Source: a bacterium c-19 (GTDB lineage: Bacteria > Bacillota_I > Bacilli_A > Erysipelotrichales > Erysipelotrichaceae). From it: 52,379 nucleotides of DNA. The position numbers and the translations under genes are program-made. The stretch lies in the NCBI GenBank assembly GCA_009917405.1, contig QZED01000007.1, positions 1 to 52,379 on the forward strand, read 5' to 3'. Within the stretch, counting starts at the first letter, position 1. Each line of letters opens with the position of its first letter. Positions 24,343 through 32,430 of this stretch are shown here, piece after piece. Under the pieces are notes generated by a model. That model was not told the DNA's origin. It saw only the letters and a program-made list of their open reading frames with translations, and ran no database searches.

Positions 24343-24489
24343 TTACCACTCCCTATAAAATTTTTCCTGATTCGCTAACAACTTGGCGCGACGCCGTTTA
24401 AACAGCTTATAAAATAAAAACGCCAGCCATGAGATGGGGAATGCCATCAACAATCCAAATGATAAATAATCACTGATACATTCAAGCAT
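24343..24489 (-). CDS. Small single-pass membrane protein, 48 residues
   Basis: ATG 24489 is preceded by AGAGAGGTGAGC. The peptide has one hydrophobic helix (about residues 9-29, FGLLMAFPISWLAFLFYKLF) followed by a strongly basic cytoplasmic segment KRRRAK, so the N-terminus is probably outside. The stop lies three bases before the TTG start of the HlyC/CorC gene, whose ribosome site is inside this gene: translation is almost certainly coupled. It may be a subunit or regulator of that transporter. No family recognised. Confidence 0.7.
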   Translation of the reverse strand: MLECISDYLSFGLLMAFPISWLAFLFYKLFKRRRAKLLANQEKFYREW

Positions 24490-24575
24490 ACGCTCACCTC
24501 TCTAGCAATATTATACTTGTTTTTTCTAAAATTTCAATCAGAACACTGCTTCTTATAAAGAAAACATAAAACAAA

Positions 24576-24600
24576 GGTCATCCGGCAGAACCAGATGACC
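24576..24600 (-). terminator. Terminator of the sucrose operon
   Basis: GGTCATCCGG and CCAGATGACC form a 10-bp stem with one G-T pair. On the minus strand TTTGTTTT follows. It lies 30 bases past the scrK stop. Confidence 0.75.
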
Positions 24601-24630
24601 TGAAAACAATTATATTATATCAAAATTCGA

Positions 24631-25605
24631 CTAAAGCTTAAACGTAGAGCGAAATTTCGCAAAGGTTTGGGCATCAGCCATCGCATCTAACGCACCGGCT
24701 TGAGTTACGGTATAAGCCGCATATGCATTCGCAAAGCTCAGATATTCATAAAGCTGTGCTTGAGTCAATGTATCGATCGATTGGACTTCATCACGAAGCA
24801 GACAATACAGGAAAGCACCGATAAAGGAATCACCCGCTCCCGTCGTATCTCTGCACTCAACCTCAAGACCAGCTGCCTCTGCTTTGCATGTTTTCGTATA
24901 AGCACAAACGCCTTCTTTCCCCTTTGTATAGATTACAAGCTTCGTTTGACCCTTTAATAAGTCATCAAGTGCATCTTCGATATTTGTTTTTCCGGTGATA
25001 AAGCTCAATTCCTCATCTGATATTTTTAAAATATCGGCATGAGGCATAAACTCATGCACACTTTGATATAAAGCTGTTTTATCACTCCACAGTGAAAAAC
25101 GCAGGTTCGGATCAAAACAAACAAGCAGCTGTTCCTCATGCGCGTAGCGAATCAGTGTTTCATGTGCATGCTTCATCGGGGATTCAACCAATGATACGCT
25201 GCAGAAATGCAGGATCCCGCAATCTTTCAACATTTCTTTTTTGATATGCTTAGGGGAAAGCATTAAATCAGCACTGTTGCGTCGATAGAATTGAAAATCA
25301 CGATTGCCGTCAGCTGTCAATGATACAAAGGCCAATGCGGTATCGGCATCCGCTGTTCTTAAGATATAATCGGTATCGATTCCAGCTTTTTCCAAGCATT
25401 CAATGATATAGTCACCGAACGCATCGGCACCGAGCTGCGTAATCATCCGAGATAAACCACCGAGCTTGGCGCACGCACCGGCAACATTGGCAGGCGCTCC
25501 GCCCGCAACTCGTTGAAAATGCCCGACATCTTTTAAGCGGCACCCTTTTTCTTCGGGAATAAAATCAATCAGCGCTTCTCCGATTGCACACAAACCTTTT
25601 TTCAT
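24631..25605 (-). CDS. scrK: Fructokinase (PfkB family)
   Basis: 324 residues, preceded by AAGGATGAGAAG. The ribokinase-family signatures are intact: GGAPANVAGACAKLGG near residue 35 (PfkB motif 1) and DTTGAGDSFIGAFL near 250 (motif 2, with the catalytic Asp). It phosphorylates the fructose released when sucrose-6-phosphate is hydrolysed, feeding glycolysis. It is the last gene of the scrA-scrB-scrK unit, 12 bases after scrB. Confidence 0.93.
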   Translation of the reverse strand: MKKGLCAIGEALIDFIPEEKGCRLKDVGHFQRVAGGAPANVAGACAKLGGLSRMITQLGADAFGDYIIECLEKAGIDTDYILRTADADTALAFVSLTADGNRDFQFYRRNSADLMLSPKHIKKEMLKDCGILHFCSVSLVESPMKHAHETLIRYAHEEQLLVCFDPNLRFSLWSDKTALYQSVHEFMPHADILKISDEELSFITGKTNIEDALDDLLKGQTKLVIYTKGKEGVCAYTKTCKAEAAGLEVECRDTTGAGDSFIGAFLYCLLRDEVQSIDTLTQAQLYEYLSFANAYAAYTVTQAGALDAMADAQTFAKFRSTFKL

Positions 25606-25617
25606 CTTCTCATCCTT

Positions 25618-27069
25618 TCAACTTTCCCATTGATACGGATTCATTTTATACCATACGACACTGCCCTGCAAGTCTTTTCCGTTAATTGACAACGGTGTAT
25701 GCGCTTGTTCCTCATATACTCGAGTCGTGAATACATAAGCACCGTCATTGATAAACACCTCTAAAGAGGAAGTATCCGAATAAATCGTAATTCGCTTAAG
25801 TGAGGGCAGAATTGCACTTCTTACGGTTCTGCCGCTGCCGGCCGCTCCCATATGCAGAGAAAAACGCTTCGTATCAACATCATAATTCATGTACACTTCA
25901 TTTCGCACTCGGATTGAAAAGGAGGCTTCTTGATCAATCGCAATCGCACATTCATAAACACGCTCAAGAATGTGATAATCATTAAATCGGGCAACAGAAC
26001 CGCTGTGTTTTTCACCGCGCAGTGCTTTCAGCTCCGCAATCGGTGTTTGATACAGCATTCCGTCTTGATAAGACAGCTCACGCGGAATGGTCAAGGCGTG
26101 CTGCCACCCTCGCTCACATGTCGGATTGTCATACGGAATATCCGGCATCCCCATCCAACCGATTAAAATACGACGATTTTGTTGATCGACAAAAGTCTGC
26201 GGTGCATAAAAATCGAAGCCGTAATCCAGAGTTTGAAACGATTCTAATTCAAGCGAACGCTCAATATCACCCGATACGAGAAAATAACCGCATTGATAAA
26301 CATTCTGGTAGCGATCTGCTTCCTGAGGAACCCCTTGCGGACATGCAATTAAAATCGTTTGTCCGTCTAAATCAAACAAATCGGGACATTCCCACATATA
26401 ACCGAATGTTTGCGGAGTCGTCAATAAGCGATCGAAGCTGAAATGAATGAGATCGTTCGTTTGATAGATCAGCACACATCCTCGATCACTCTTGGTACGC
26501 CCACCGAGTACAAGATACGTTTTTCCGTTATGTTCATAAAGTTTCGGATCACGCACATGCTTACTCATATAATTGGGGTAATCCTCATTGCACATCAGGC
26601 ATTTTTTGTCGCTCAACAGATAACCGTCTTTGCTTGTGACAAGCATCGTGTTATGTTCTCTGCCTTCATAAATGTAATCATAGGCACGATCGGTCAACTT
26701 CACATTTCCCGTATAATAGAAGTAAAGCTGATCGTTATGAATATAAGCACTGCCGGAATAAGCACCGCGCAAATCATAGCGGCAATCGGGAAACAGAACA
26801 GGTTCTTCCTGTTTCCATGTGCAGAAATCCTTTGTTGTAACATGACCCCACAGCTTGACCTTACCTTCGATGTCAAAGGGAGAATACTGATAATAAATAT
26901 GATATATATCATGAAACTGACATAAGCCGTTCGGATCATTCAGCCAACCGCTGTCGGGCATGATATGATAAGCCAGCCGCCACGGATCTTTCTTTACCCG
27001 CTCGCGCTCTTTGGCAAACTGCCGTGCTTTTTGTTCATATTCTGCTTTTGTCATTGATAATGCATTCAT
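25618..27069 (-). CDS. scrB: Sucrose-6-phosphate hydrolase (GH32)
   Basis: 483 residues from ATG 27069, with AGAGGTAAGCT upstream. The GH32 catalytic triad is visible: the nucleophile Asp in SGWLNDPNGL (about residue 42), RDPKLYEHNGKTY (the transition-state Asp), and the acid/base Glu in MWECPDLF. A C-terminal beta-sandwich follows from about 350. It cleaves sucrose-6-phosphate to glucose-6-phosphate and fructose in the cytoplasm; no signal peptide is present. It starts three bases after scrA. Confidence 0.95.
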   Translation of the reverse strand: MNALSMTKAEYEQKARQFAKERERVKKDPWRLAYHIMPDSGWLNDPNGLCQFHDIYHIYYQYSPFDIEGKVKLWGHVTTKDFCTWKQEEPVLFPDCRYDLRGAYSGSAYIHNDQLYFYYTGNVKLTDRAYDYIYEGREHNTMLVTSKDGYLLSDKKCLMCNEDYPNYMSKHVRDPKLYEHNGKTYLVLGGRTKSDRGCVLIYQTNDLIHFSFDRLLTTPQTFGYMWECPDLFDLDGQTILIACPQGVPQEADRYQNVYQCGYFLVSGDIERSLELESFQTLDYGFDFYAPQTFVDQQNRRILIGWMGMPDIPYDNPTCERGWQHALTIPRELSYQDGMLYQTPIAELKALRGEKHSGSVARFNDYHILERVYECAIAIDQEASFSIRVRNEVYMNYDVDTKRFSLHMGAAGSGRTVRSAILPSLKRITIYSDTSSLEVFINDGAYVFTTRVYEEQAHTPLSINGKDLQGSVVWYKMNPYQWES

Positions 27070-27072
27070 AGC

Positions 27073-28989
27073 TTACCTCTTTGTGATTTTCATGACCGCA
27101 TCATCGATTGAGCAGTCACCATCCTTTAACAGCGTCAATTCCTGATCTTCCATGCCTTCACTTAATATCACCATTGTTTCATCGCTGTAGCCTTTCTCCT
27201 TTACGATGTTTAGATCCATTTCCAAAAGCAGTGTCCCCTGCGTTACTTGTTGCCCTTGCTTTACAAATACTTGAAAGCCTTCCTTATTCAAATTAACCGT
27301 ATCAATACCGCAGTGAATTAACAGCTGTACACCGTTTTCCAATGTTAAACCGATTGCATGACCGCCGGGAAATACAAAGGATACTACTGCATTCGCCGGT
27401 GCATATACTTTTCCCTCTTTTGGATGAATTACAATTCCGTCCCCCATGCTTTTATTCGCAAACATCGGATCACTCGCTTCACTGACCGAATGAACCTCAC
27501 CGCACATCACCGACTGTAGCACTACCTCATGAACACTTGGTAACTCTTGCGGGGCTTCCATCGCTGTTGAAGGTATTTCCTGCATCGCAGCTTTTGCTTC
27601 CGCTTTTTTTCCTAATACCAAAGTCATCACAAATGACACAACAATCGAAATCACTATGCCGATTCCAAAGTTTAACCAGTTTTTCGGATCCACTGAGATA
27701 AATCCCGGTAAACCTGCTGCCCCCAGCGCCACCGCAAGCACATGATTCAGCGCAATCCATGCACTTCCGCAGGCAGAACCGATACATGCGGCGATAAACG
27801 GATAACGCAGTTTTAAATTCACACCGAACAGTGCCGGCTCGGTAATCCCCAGCAAAGCCGAAATACCGGAAGCGCTGCATAATGATCTCATTTTTTCGTT
27901 TTTCGTAATTAACAGAACCGCAAGCACGGCAGCACCCTGTGCCACATTAGACATTGATGCCGTAACGAAAATAAAGCTTCCGCCCGTATGTGCCATATCC
28001 GCAATCAGCTGTGTTTCTACAGCGATAAAGCTATGATGCATACCGGTAATAACGATCGGGGCATAGAAGCCGCCGAAGATTCCGCCGCCGACAAATCCTA
28101 ATGTAGAATATACCCATGTAATCGCACTCGCCAACATATCACCTGCACCGCGCATCAGCGGACCGACTATCGTAAAGGTCAAAAACGAAGTAACAAGAAT
28201 CGCAATCAAAGGTGTGGACAAATTATCCAGCCAAGACGGTGTGATCTTATGCAGGCGCTTTTCAAGCGTTGCCAACAAATAAGAAACAGCCAAAACCGGA
28301 AGCACCGTTCCTTGATATCCGACCGCATCAATTCCTAAACCGAAGATATTCCATGTCGGTACTTCCACACCGGTTCCCAACGAGTACGCATTCAGCAATT
28401 CCGGGTGTACCATAATCATGCCCATCGCAGCACCCAAATACGGATTTCCACCGAATTTCTTCGTTGCCGAAAAACCTAAAAGAATCGGCAGAAAGGTAAA
28501 CGGCGCATTCGCAAACAGATTGATCATCGCCGCTAAATCCGCAAACTGCGGATACATCGAGATCAACGACTGACCGTCGAAGAAATTCGCTGTTAAAATA
28601 TTATTAATCCCCATTAACAAGCCGCCCGCAACGATTGCCGGAATGATCGGTACAAAGATATCACTTAGCAGCTTGACCGCGCGCTGAAGCCATTTTCCTT
28701 CCTGTTTCTCGCTGTTTACGGTAGCTGCTTCGCTTTGATTGATACCCAGCTGTTGATTGATTTCATCGTATACGAGATTTACGGTTCCCGCTCCGATAAT
28801 AATCTGATATTGTCCGTTCGTATAAAATGTACCCTTGGCAATATCCAACTGCTCAAGTGCCGCTTCATCAACCGACTCCTTGTTCTTTAAAACAAAGCGC
28901 AGTCTTGTCGCACAATGCATTAATGAAATGATGTTTTCTTTGCCGCCGACACACTTTACTATATCAGCCGCAGGCTTACGATAATCCAT
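27073..28989 (-). CDS. scrA: Sucrose PTS transporter, EIIBCA fusion
   Basis: 638 residues, with AGAGGAGG upstream of ATG 28989. Domain order is IIB (residues 1-90, phosphorylated Cys in LMHCATRLRF), IIC (about 105-455, ten or so membrane segments), a linker, and a glucose-type IIA domain (about 490-638, with GGHAIGL and LIHCGIDTV around the active His). It imports sucrose as sucrose-6-phosphate. The neighbouring scrB and scrK fix the substrate as sucrose, although the IIBCA layout is shared with beta-glucoside transporters. A consensus promoter, an operator and a cre site precede it. Confidence 0.93.
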   Translation of the reverse strand: MDYRKPAADIVKCVGGKENIISLMHCATRLRFVLKNKESVDEAALEQLDIAKGTFYTNGQYQIIIGAGTVNLVYDEINQQLGINQSEAATVNSEKQEGKWLQRAVKLLSDIFVPIIPAIVAGGLLMGINNILTANFFDGQSLISMYPQFADLAAMINLFANAPFTFLPILLGFSATKKFGGNPYLGAAMGMIMVHPELLNAYSLGTGVEVPTWNIFGLGIDAVGYQGTVLPVLAVSYLLATLEKRLHKITPSWLDNLSTPLIAILVTSFLTFTIVGPLMRGAGDMLASAITWVYSTLGFVGGGIFGGFYAPIVITGMHHSFIAVETQLIADMAHTGGSFIFVTASMSNVAQGAAVLAVLLITKNEKMRSLCSASGISALLGITEPALFGVNLKLRYPFIAACIGSACGSAWIALNHVLAVALGAAGLPGFISVDPKNWLNFGIGIVISIVVSFVMTLVLGKKAEAKAAMQEIPSTAMEAPQELPSVHEVVLQSVMCGEVHSVSEASDPMFANKSMGDGIVIHPKEGKVYAPANAVVSFVFPGGHAIGLTLENGVQLLIHCGIDTVNLNKEGFQVFVKQGQQVTQGTLLLEMDLNIVKEKGYSDETMVILSEGMEDQELTLLKDGDCSIDDAVMKITKR

Positions 28990-29012
28990 AGTATAATTCC
29001 TCCTCTTAATTT

Positions 29013-29028
29013 ATGGTATCGGTACCAT
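29013..29028. promoter_or_regulatory. ScrR operator 1
   Basis: ATGGTA-TCGG-TACCAT is an inverted repeat lying between the scrA promoter and its start codon, in the style of LacI-family operators. The dodecamer TATCGGTACCAT recurs exactly at 29144-29155. Confidence 0.75.
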
Positions 29029-29036
29029 CTATAAAT

Positions 29037-29065
29037 AGTATAAAGCGGTTACATTTGATTGTCAA
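29037..29065 (-). promoter_or_regulatory. scrA promoter
   Basis: TTGACA (29065-29060) and TATACT (29042-29037) with a 17-base spacer on the minus strand. Operator 1 begins nine bases downstream of the -10 box, so bound ScrR would block initiation. Confidence 0.8.
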
Positions 29066-29106
29066 CACCATTTTAAATATTTTTTAAAAAACTTATATAA
29101 AGGGAC

Positions 29107-29120
29107 TTAAAACGCTTTCA
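29107..29120 (-). promoter_or_regulatory. CcpA catabolite-repression site (cre)
   Basis: TGAAAGCGTTTTAA on the minus strand matches the cre consensus TGNAARCGNWWWCA at all positions but one. It lies about 40 bases upstream of the scrA -35 box, suiting glucose repression of the sucrose genes. Confidence 0.6.
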
Positions 29121-29143
29121 TATAAGAATCAATCCATTTGTGT

Positions 29144-29155
29144 TATCGGTACCAT
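29144..29155. promoter_or_regulatory. ScrR operator 2
   Basis: TATCGGTACCAT is identical to part of operator 1, with one half-site (TACCAT) perfect and the other degenerate (TGTTA). The centres are 127 bp apart, which would allow looping over the promoter and cre site. Confidence 0.6.
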
Positions 29156-29208
29156 ATTATATCATTATATGTCACATATATGAAATACCCCCGGCTGATA
29201 ATGAAAAA

Positions 29209-29225
29209 GAATGCTATTCGCATTC
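29209..29225 (-). terminator. Terminator overlapping the end of scrR
   Basis: GAATGC-GAATA-GCATTC followed by TTTTT on the minus strand. The scrR stop codon lies in the loop. It separates scrR from the scrA promoter. Confidence 0.8.
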
Positions 29226-30206
29226 CTTTACGCTTTCACCTTCAATAAAGGTATAATCAACCACCTGTGTTTTAGAAACCGGCTCATGATTAATCATTTT
29301 AATCATCGTTTCGCCCGCTAAATATCCTGCCGTATCTGAATCATAACGAACGGTAGACAGCTTCGGTGTCAGTATTTCGCTGGCTTCGTAACCGCCGAAG
29401 CCGATGACGGAAATATCCTCCGGGATTTTCAAGCCGCGCTGTTTAATGACTTGATAGGCAGCCATTGCCTGTGTATCCGTTGCACAGATCATTACATCCA
29501 CGCGATGTTTACGCAAATATTCTGCAATTTTATCTTTGGTTCCTTCATAAGAAAAATCAGCGATGACTTCTTTGACGTTTTTAATACGGTAATTAGCTAA
29601 GCCGGCGAACACACCGTTGCGGCGATGAACACCGATCGCTTCATCATGCGCGGTAACGCCGATATACACCGGTCGTTCAAAATGACGCTGTCCGATATAT
29701 TCACCGACGAATTTCCCCGCTTCAAAGTCATCATAAATAACCGATATGCCATGCTCGTATTTCTGCGCCACAAACAATAACGGAATATCCAGCTTTTCGG
29801 CAATTTGCGCATGTTCCTCGGTGATCTCAGTTGCCAAAAGGATAATGCCGTCCGCTTTCATTCGCCATAAGCTTTCGATACTGCGCAGTTCTAAGCGAAT
29901 ATCATGACTCGTATTCACGAACAACGAGGTATAATTATCCTTACGCAAATATTGATCAATCGCCATCAGCATTCTTCCGGAAACGGTAGAATCCAAACAA
30001 GGGGCAATGACACCGATAATTTTGCTTTCTTTCGCTTTTAAGCTCTGTGCAAATGTATTTGGTTCATAATGATATTTATCAATTACTTTCTTGATTTTTT
30101 TTCGTGTATCCTCTTTGACATAACCGCCGTTAAAATAACGAGAAACCGTACTTTTGGTAACACCGGCATATTCGGCAATGTCCCTCATGGTCAATTTCTT
30201 GTTCAT
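29214..30206 (-). CDS. scrR: LacI-family repressor of the sucrose operon
   Basis: 330 residues from ATG 30206, with AGAGGTGCC upstream; a frame extension to 30257 lacks a ribosome site. The N-terminal HTH (MRDIAEYAGVTKSTVSRYFNGG) and hinge helix are typical of LacI regulators, followed by a periplasmic-binding-like effector domain (about 60-330) with DVMICATDTQAMAAYQVIKQRG. It lies directly upstream of scrA in the same direction, separated by a terminator. The two TATCGGTACCAT operators next to scrA are its likely targets; the inducer is presumably sucrose-6-phosphate or fructose. Confidence 0.92.
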   Translation of the reverse strand: MNKKLTMRDIAEYAGVTKSTVSRYFNGGYVKEDTRKKIKKVIDKYHYEPNTFAQSLKAKESKIIGVIAPCLDSTVSGRMLMAIDQYLRKDNYTSLFVNTSHDIRLELRSIESLWRMKADGIILLATEITEEHAQIAEKLDIPLLFVAQKYEHGISVIYDDFEAGKFVGEYIGQRHFERPVYIGVTAHDEAIGVHRRNGVFAGLANYRIKNVKEVIADFSYEGTKDKIAEYLRKHRVDVMICATDTQAMAAYQVIKQRGLKIPEDISVIGFGGYEASEILTPKLSTVRYDSDTAGYLAGETMIKMINHEPVSKTQVVDYTFIEGESVKECE

Positions 30207-30358
30207 AGGCACCTCTTTTTCATCATTTATATCTTCAATACTATCATTATAAGACATATCAAGTTATTTGACAATAAACTCCGTATGATTCAACGATCTT
30301 GAATAACACAATATGCTGGATCGCTGTTTTTTTATTTTACTTGTTTTTTCATTCACTC

Positions 30359-30387
30359 TTTACAATTTACGTGCATATCATTATAAT
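30359..30387 (+). promoter_or_regulatory. Promoter of the flavin reductase gene
   Basis: TTTACA (30359-30364) and TATAAT (30382-30387) with a 17-base spacer, 20 bases before the start codon. Confidence 0.75.
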
Positions 30388-30407
30388 GCAGTAGAAGGAG
30401 GGTCCTT

Positions 30408-30908
30408 ATGTTTAAAGAAATAACGATACAGGATTATCAAAGCAATATTTTTCATAAGATCGGCAAGGAATGGATGCTGATCGGCGCAGAAGCGAATGAT
30501 CGATGTAATGCGATGACGGCATCATGGGGCGGCATGGGTATTTTATGGAATAAGCCGGTTGTATTTGTATTTATACGTCCGCAGCGCTTTACCAACAGCT
30601 TAGTAGGTGAAGCTTCCCACTTTTCTTTGTCCTTTTACCCCGAGCATATGCGGGATATGCTTACGTATATGGGAACAGTCAGCGGTAAAGATGAGGATAA
30701 AATCACAAAGGCAGGCTTACATGTCATACAGGATCATGCGCCTTATTTTGCGGAAGCAAGTGAAGTGATGATCTGCCGTAAGCTGTTTGCACAAGAATTG
30801 GACCCAGAATGCATTCTTGATGCTTCAATCGACAAGCAGAATTATCCGCTGAAGGACTATCATATTTTATATGTCGGTGAAATTGAAAAAATCCTCGTAA
30901 AAGAATAA
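30408..30908 (+). CDS. Flavin reductase-like FMN-binding protein
   Basis: 166 residues, with AGAAGGAGGG before the ATG. The sequence follows the flavin-reductase-like fold: NAMTASWGGMGILWNKPVVFVFIRPQRFT (FMN phosphate and ring contacts), FSLSFYP, and GTVSGKDEDKITKAGL. Relatives bind FMN and reduce it with NAD(P)H, or act on unknown substrates. It is a single-gene transcript on the plus strand between minus-strand neighbours, with its own promoter and a shared terminator. Confidence 0.88.
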   Translation: MFKEITIQDYQSNIFHKIGKEWMLIGAEANDRCNAMTASWGGMGILWNKPVVFVFIRPQRFTNSLVGEASHFSLSFYPEHMRDMLTYMGTVSGKDEDKITKAGLHVIQDHAPYFAEASEVMICRKLFAQELDPECILDASIDKQNYPLKDYHILYVGEIEKILVKE

Positions 30909-30944
30909 AGCTGCAGCGCATTTATTTTTAATGCCTACAGCTTT
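30907..30944. terminator. Bidirectional terminator
   Basis: AAAGCTGCAGCGCAT pairs with ATGCCTACAGCTTT (two mismatches) between the convergent reductase and aldolase genes. Six T residues follow on the plus strand. Confidence 0.75.
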
Positions 30945-30948
30945 TTTA

Positions 30949-31980
30949 TTATGCCCTTAAGTAATGCTTCAGCCATGCCAAGCATTCATCCACTGCCTGT
31001 TCCTCACACGCCCATGAAGTCACAAAGCGTACTGCGCTTCGCTTGTCATCCAACTTTTCCCATAGTTGAAACTGAAACTTCTGTGCCATTTGTTCAAGCA
31101 ATTTCTGTTCGAAAATCGGAAAAATCTGATTGGTCGTCGTTTTCACAAAGAATGAGATTCCTTCCTGTTCCATACCTTCCTGTAATTTCTGCGCCATTTT
31201 GACTGCATGATCGGCTAAATCCAAATAACGATTTTCTTCAAACAATACCGAAAATTGCAGACCCAACAAACGCCCCTTGGCTAACATCGCACCCTGTTGC
31301 TTGATTGAAAAGCGGAAGTTTTGTTTCAATGTATCATTGAATATCACAACAGCTTCGCCAAACAATGCTCCACACTTGGTTCCGCCTAAATAACAAACAT
31401 CAAAGTATTTTGCTAAATCAGCCAATTCCAGATCACTGTCGTTCGCAACAAGCGCCATCGGTAAACGCGCACCGTCCATATACAACAGCAGTCCGTATTC
31501 ATCACAAACATCACGAAGTGCCTTTAGCTCTGCCTTTGTATAAACAGTACCGATTTCAGTCGCATTGGATATGTAAACCATTGCCGGTTTTACCATATGC
31601 TCATCCACATGCTCATTCATCACAGCTCTGATGCCCTGCGGCAGCACCTTACCCATCTCGCTGTCAGCCACCAATACCTTATGTCCGCTCGCTTCGATTG
31701 CGCCTGTTTCATGTACATTAATATGTCCGCTTTTTGCCGCTATTACCGCTTCATACGGTCTTAATGCCGAGGAAATCACAACCTGATTGCATTGTGTTCC
31801 GCCTACTAAAAAATGAATATCGCAAGTATCACTTTGCAGCTGCTCACGGATCAATGTTCTTGCTTTATCGCACTCCTCATCCAATCCATATCCGACACTT
31901 TGCTTACGGTTTGTATCAACCATAGCTTGAAGAATTGCATCACATGCCCCTTCACTGTAATCACTGTTAAAACTATACAT
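30949..31980 (-). CDS. ltaE: Low-specificity L-threonine aldolase
   Basis: 343 residues. A PLP-dependent fold-type I enzyme of the beta-eliminating lyase family: FLVGGTQCNQ (cofactor phosphate), HINVHETGAIEASGHKV, LYMDGARLPMAL with the Asp that pairs with the pyridine nitrogen, and the Schiff-base Lys in YLGGTKCGALFGEA. It splits L-threonine (and allo-threonine) into glycine and acetaldehyde. The gene is alone on the minus strand and ends at a shared terminator. Confidence 0.9.
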   Translation of the reverse strand: MYSFNSDYSEGACDAILQAMVDTNRKQSVGYGLDEECDKARTLIREQLQSDTCDIHFLVGGTQCNQVVISSALRPYEAVIAAKSGHINVHETGAIEASGHKVLVADSEMGKVLPQGIRAVMNEHVDEHMVKPAMVYISNATEIGTVYTKAELKALRDVCDEYGLLLYMDGARLPMALVANDSDLELADLAKYFDVCYLGGTKCGALFGEAVVIFNDTLKQNFRFSIKQQGAMLAKGRLLGLQFSVLFEENRYLDLADHAVKMAQKLQEGMEQEGISFFVKTTTNQIFPIFEQKLLEQMAQKFQFQLWEKLDDKRSAVRFVTSWACEEQAVDECLAWLKHYLRA

Positions 31981-32148
31981 ATTCCAATTCCTTTCCTTTT
32001 TCCAATATTATAACTTATCCTGCAATACTTTGATAGTGCAATCAATAAATTCATCTTCATCAGCAGTCATTTTCTAAAATTTCCCAGTCACAATATTACG
32101 TATAATATAAATTTTACTGTTCAAAATAATGTCAGGAGGTAAAGAAAA

Positions 32149-32394
32149 ATGAAAAAAGAAAAAAACAACAAAAAAGAGCGTTTTGTCGTTGCACGTCGTA
32201 ACCCTGACGGAACTTTAAGTCAATTTAAAGACAGCAAGGGTAAAGTTTATGATTACGAACAGGCTTTAGAGGCTGTAGAAGCAGGTAAAATCGAAAACGC
32301 ATTGCCGTTTACCGGTCGTGACGGTGCTCGTCATATCCGCGGTATGAATGACGGTGATGAATCCACAAACTTAAGCAGCTTGAAAGAATTCTAA
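32149..32394 (+). CDS. DUF3892-like small protein
   Basis: 81 residues, with CAGGAGG seven bases before ATG. After a lysine-rich start the sequence follows the DUF3892 pattern: RRNPDGTLSQFKDSKGKVYDYEQALEAVEAG, then a G-R-D-G turn and a charged tail HIRGMNDGDESTNLSSL. The family is of unknown function and widespread in Firmicutes. A TATAAT box lies at 32101-32106. The gene is monocistronic with a strong terminator. Confidence 0.8.
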   Translation: MKKEKNNKKERFVVARRNPDGTLSQFKDSKGKVYDYEQALEAVEAGKIENALPFTGRDGARHIRGMNDGDESTNLSSLKEF

Positions 32395-32406
32395 AAGCAG
32401 CTTTAC

Positions 32407-32428
32407 GGCATACGATCAATCGTATGCC
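32407..32428. terminator. Bidirectional terminator
   Basis: GGCATACGAT and ATCGTATGCC are perfect complements, followed by TTTTATTTTG on the plus strand. The convergent DHHW-protein gene ends three bases away. Confidence 0.85.
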
Positions 32429-32430
32429 TT

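Noticed and set aside
29043-29059. A second cre-like site (TGTAACCGCTTTAT) in the scrA promoter spacer
   Set aside because: Three mismatches to the consensus including core positions; the site at 29107-29120 is much better.
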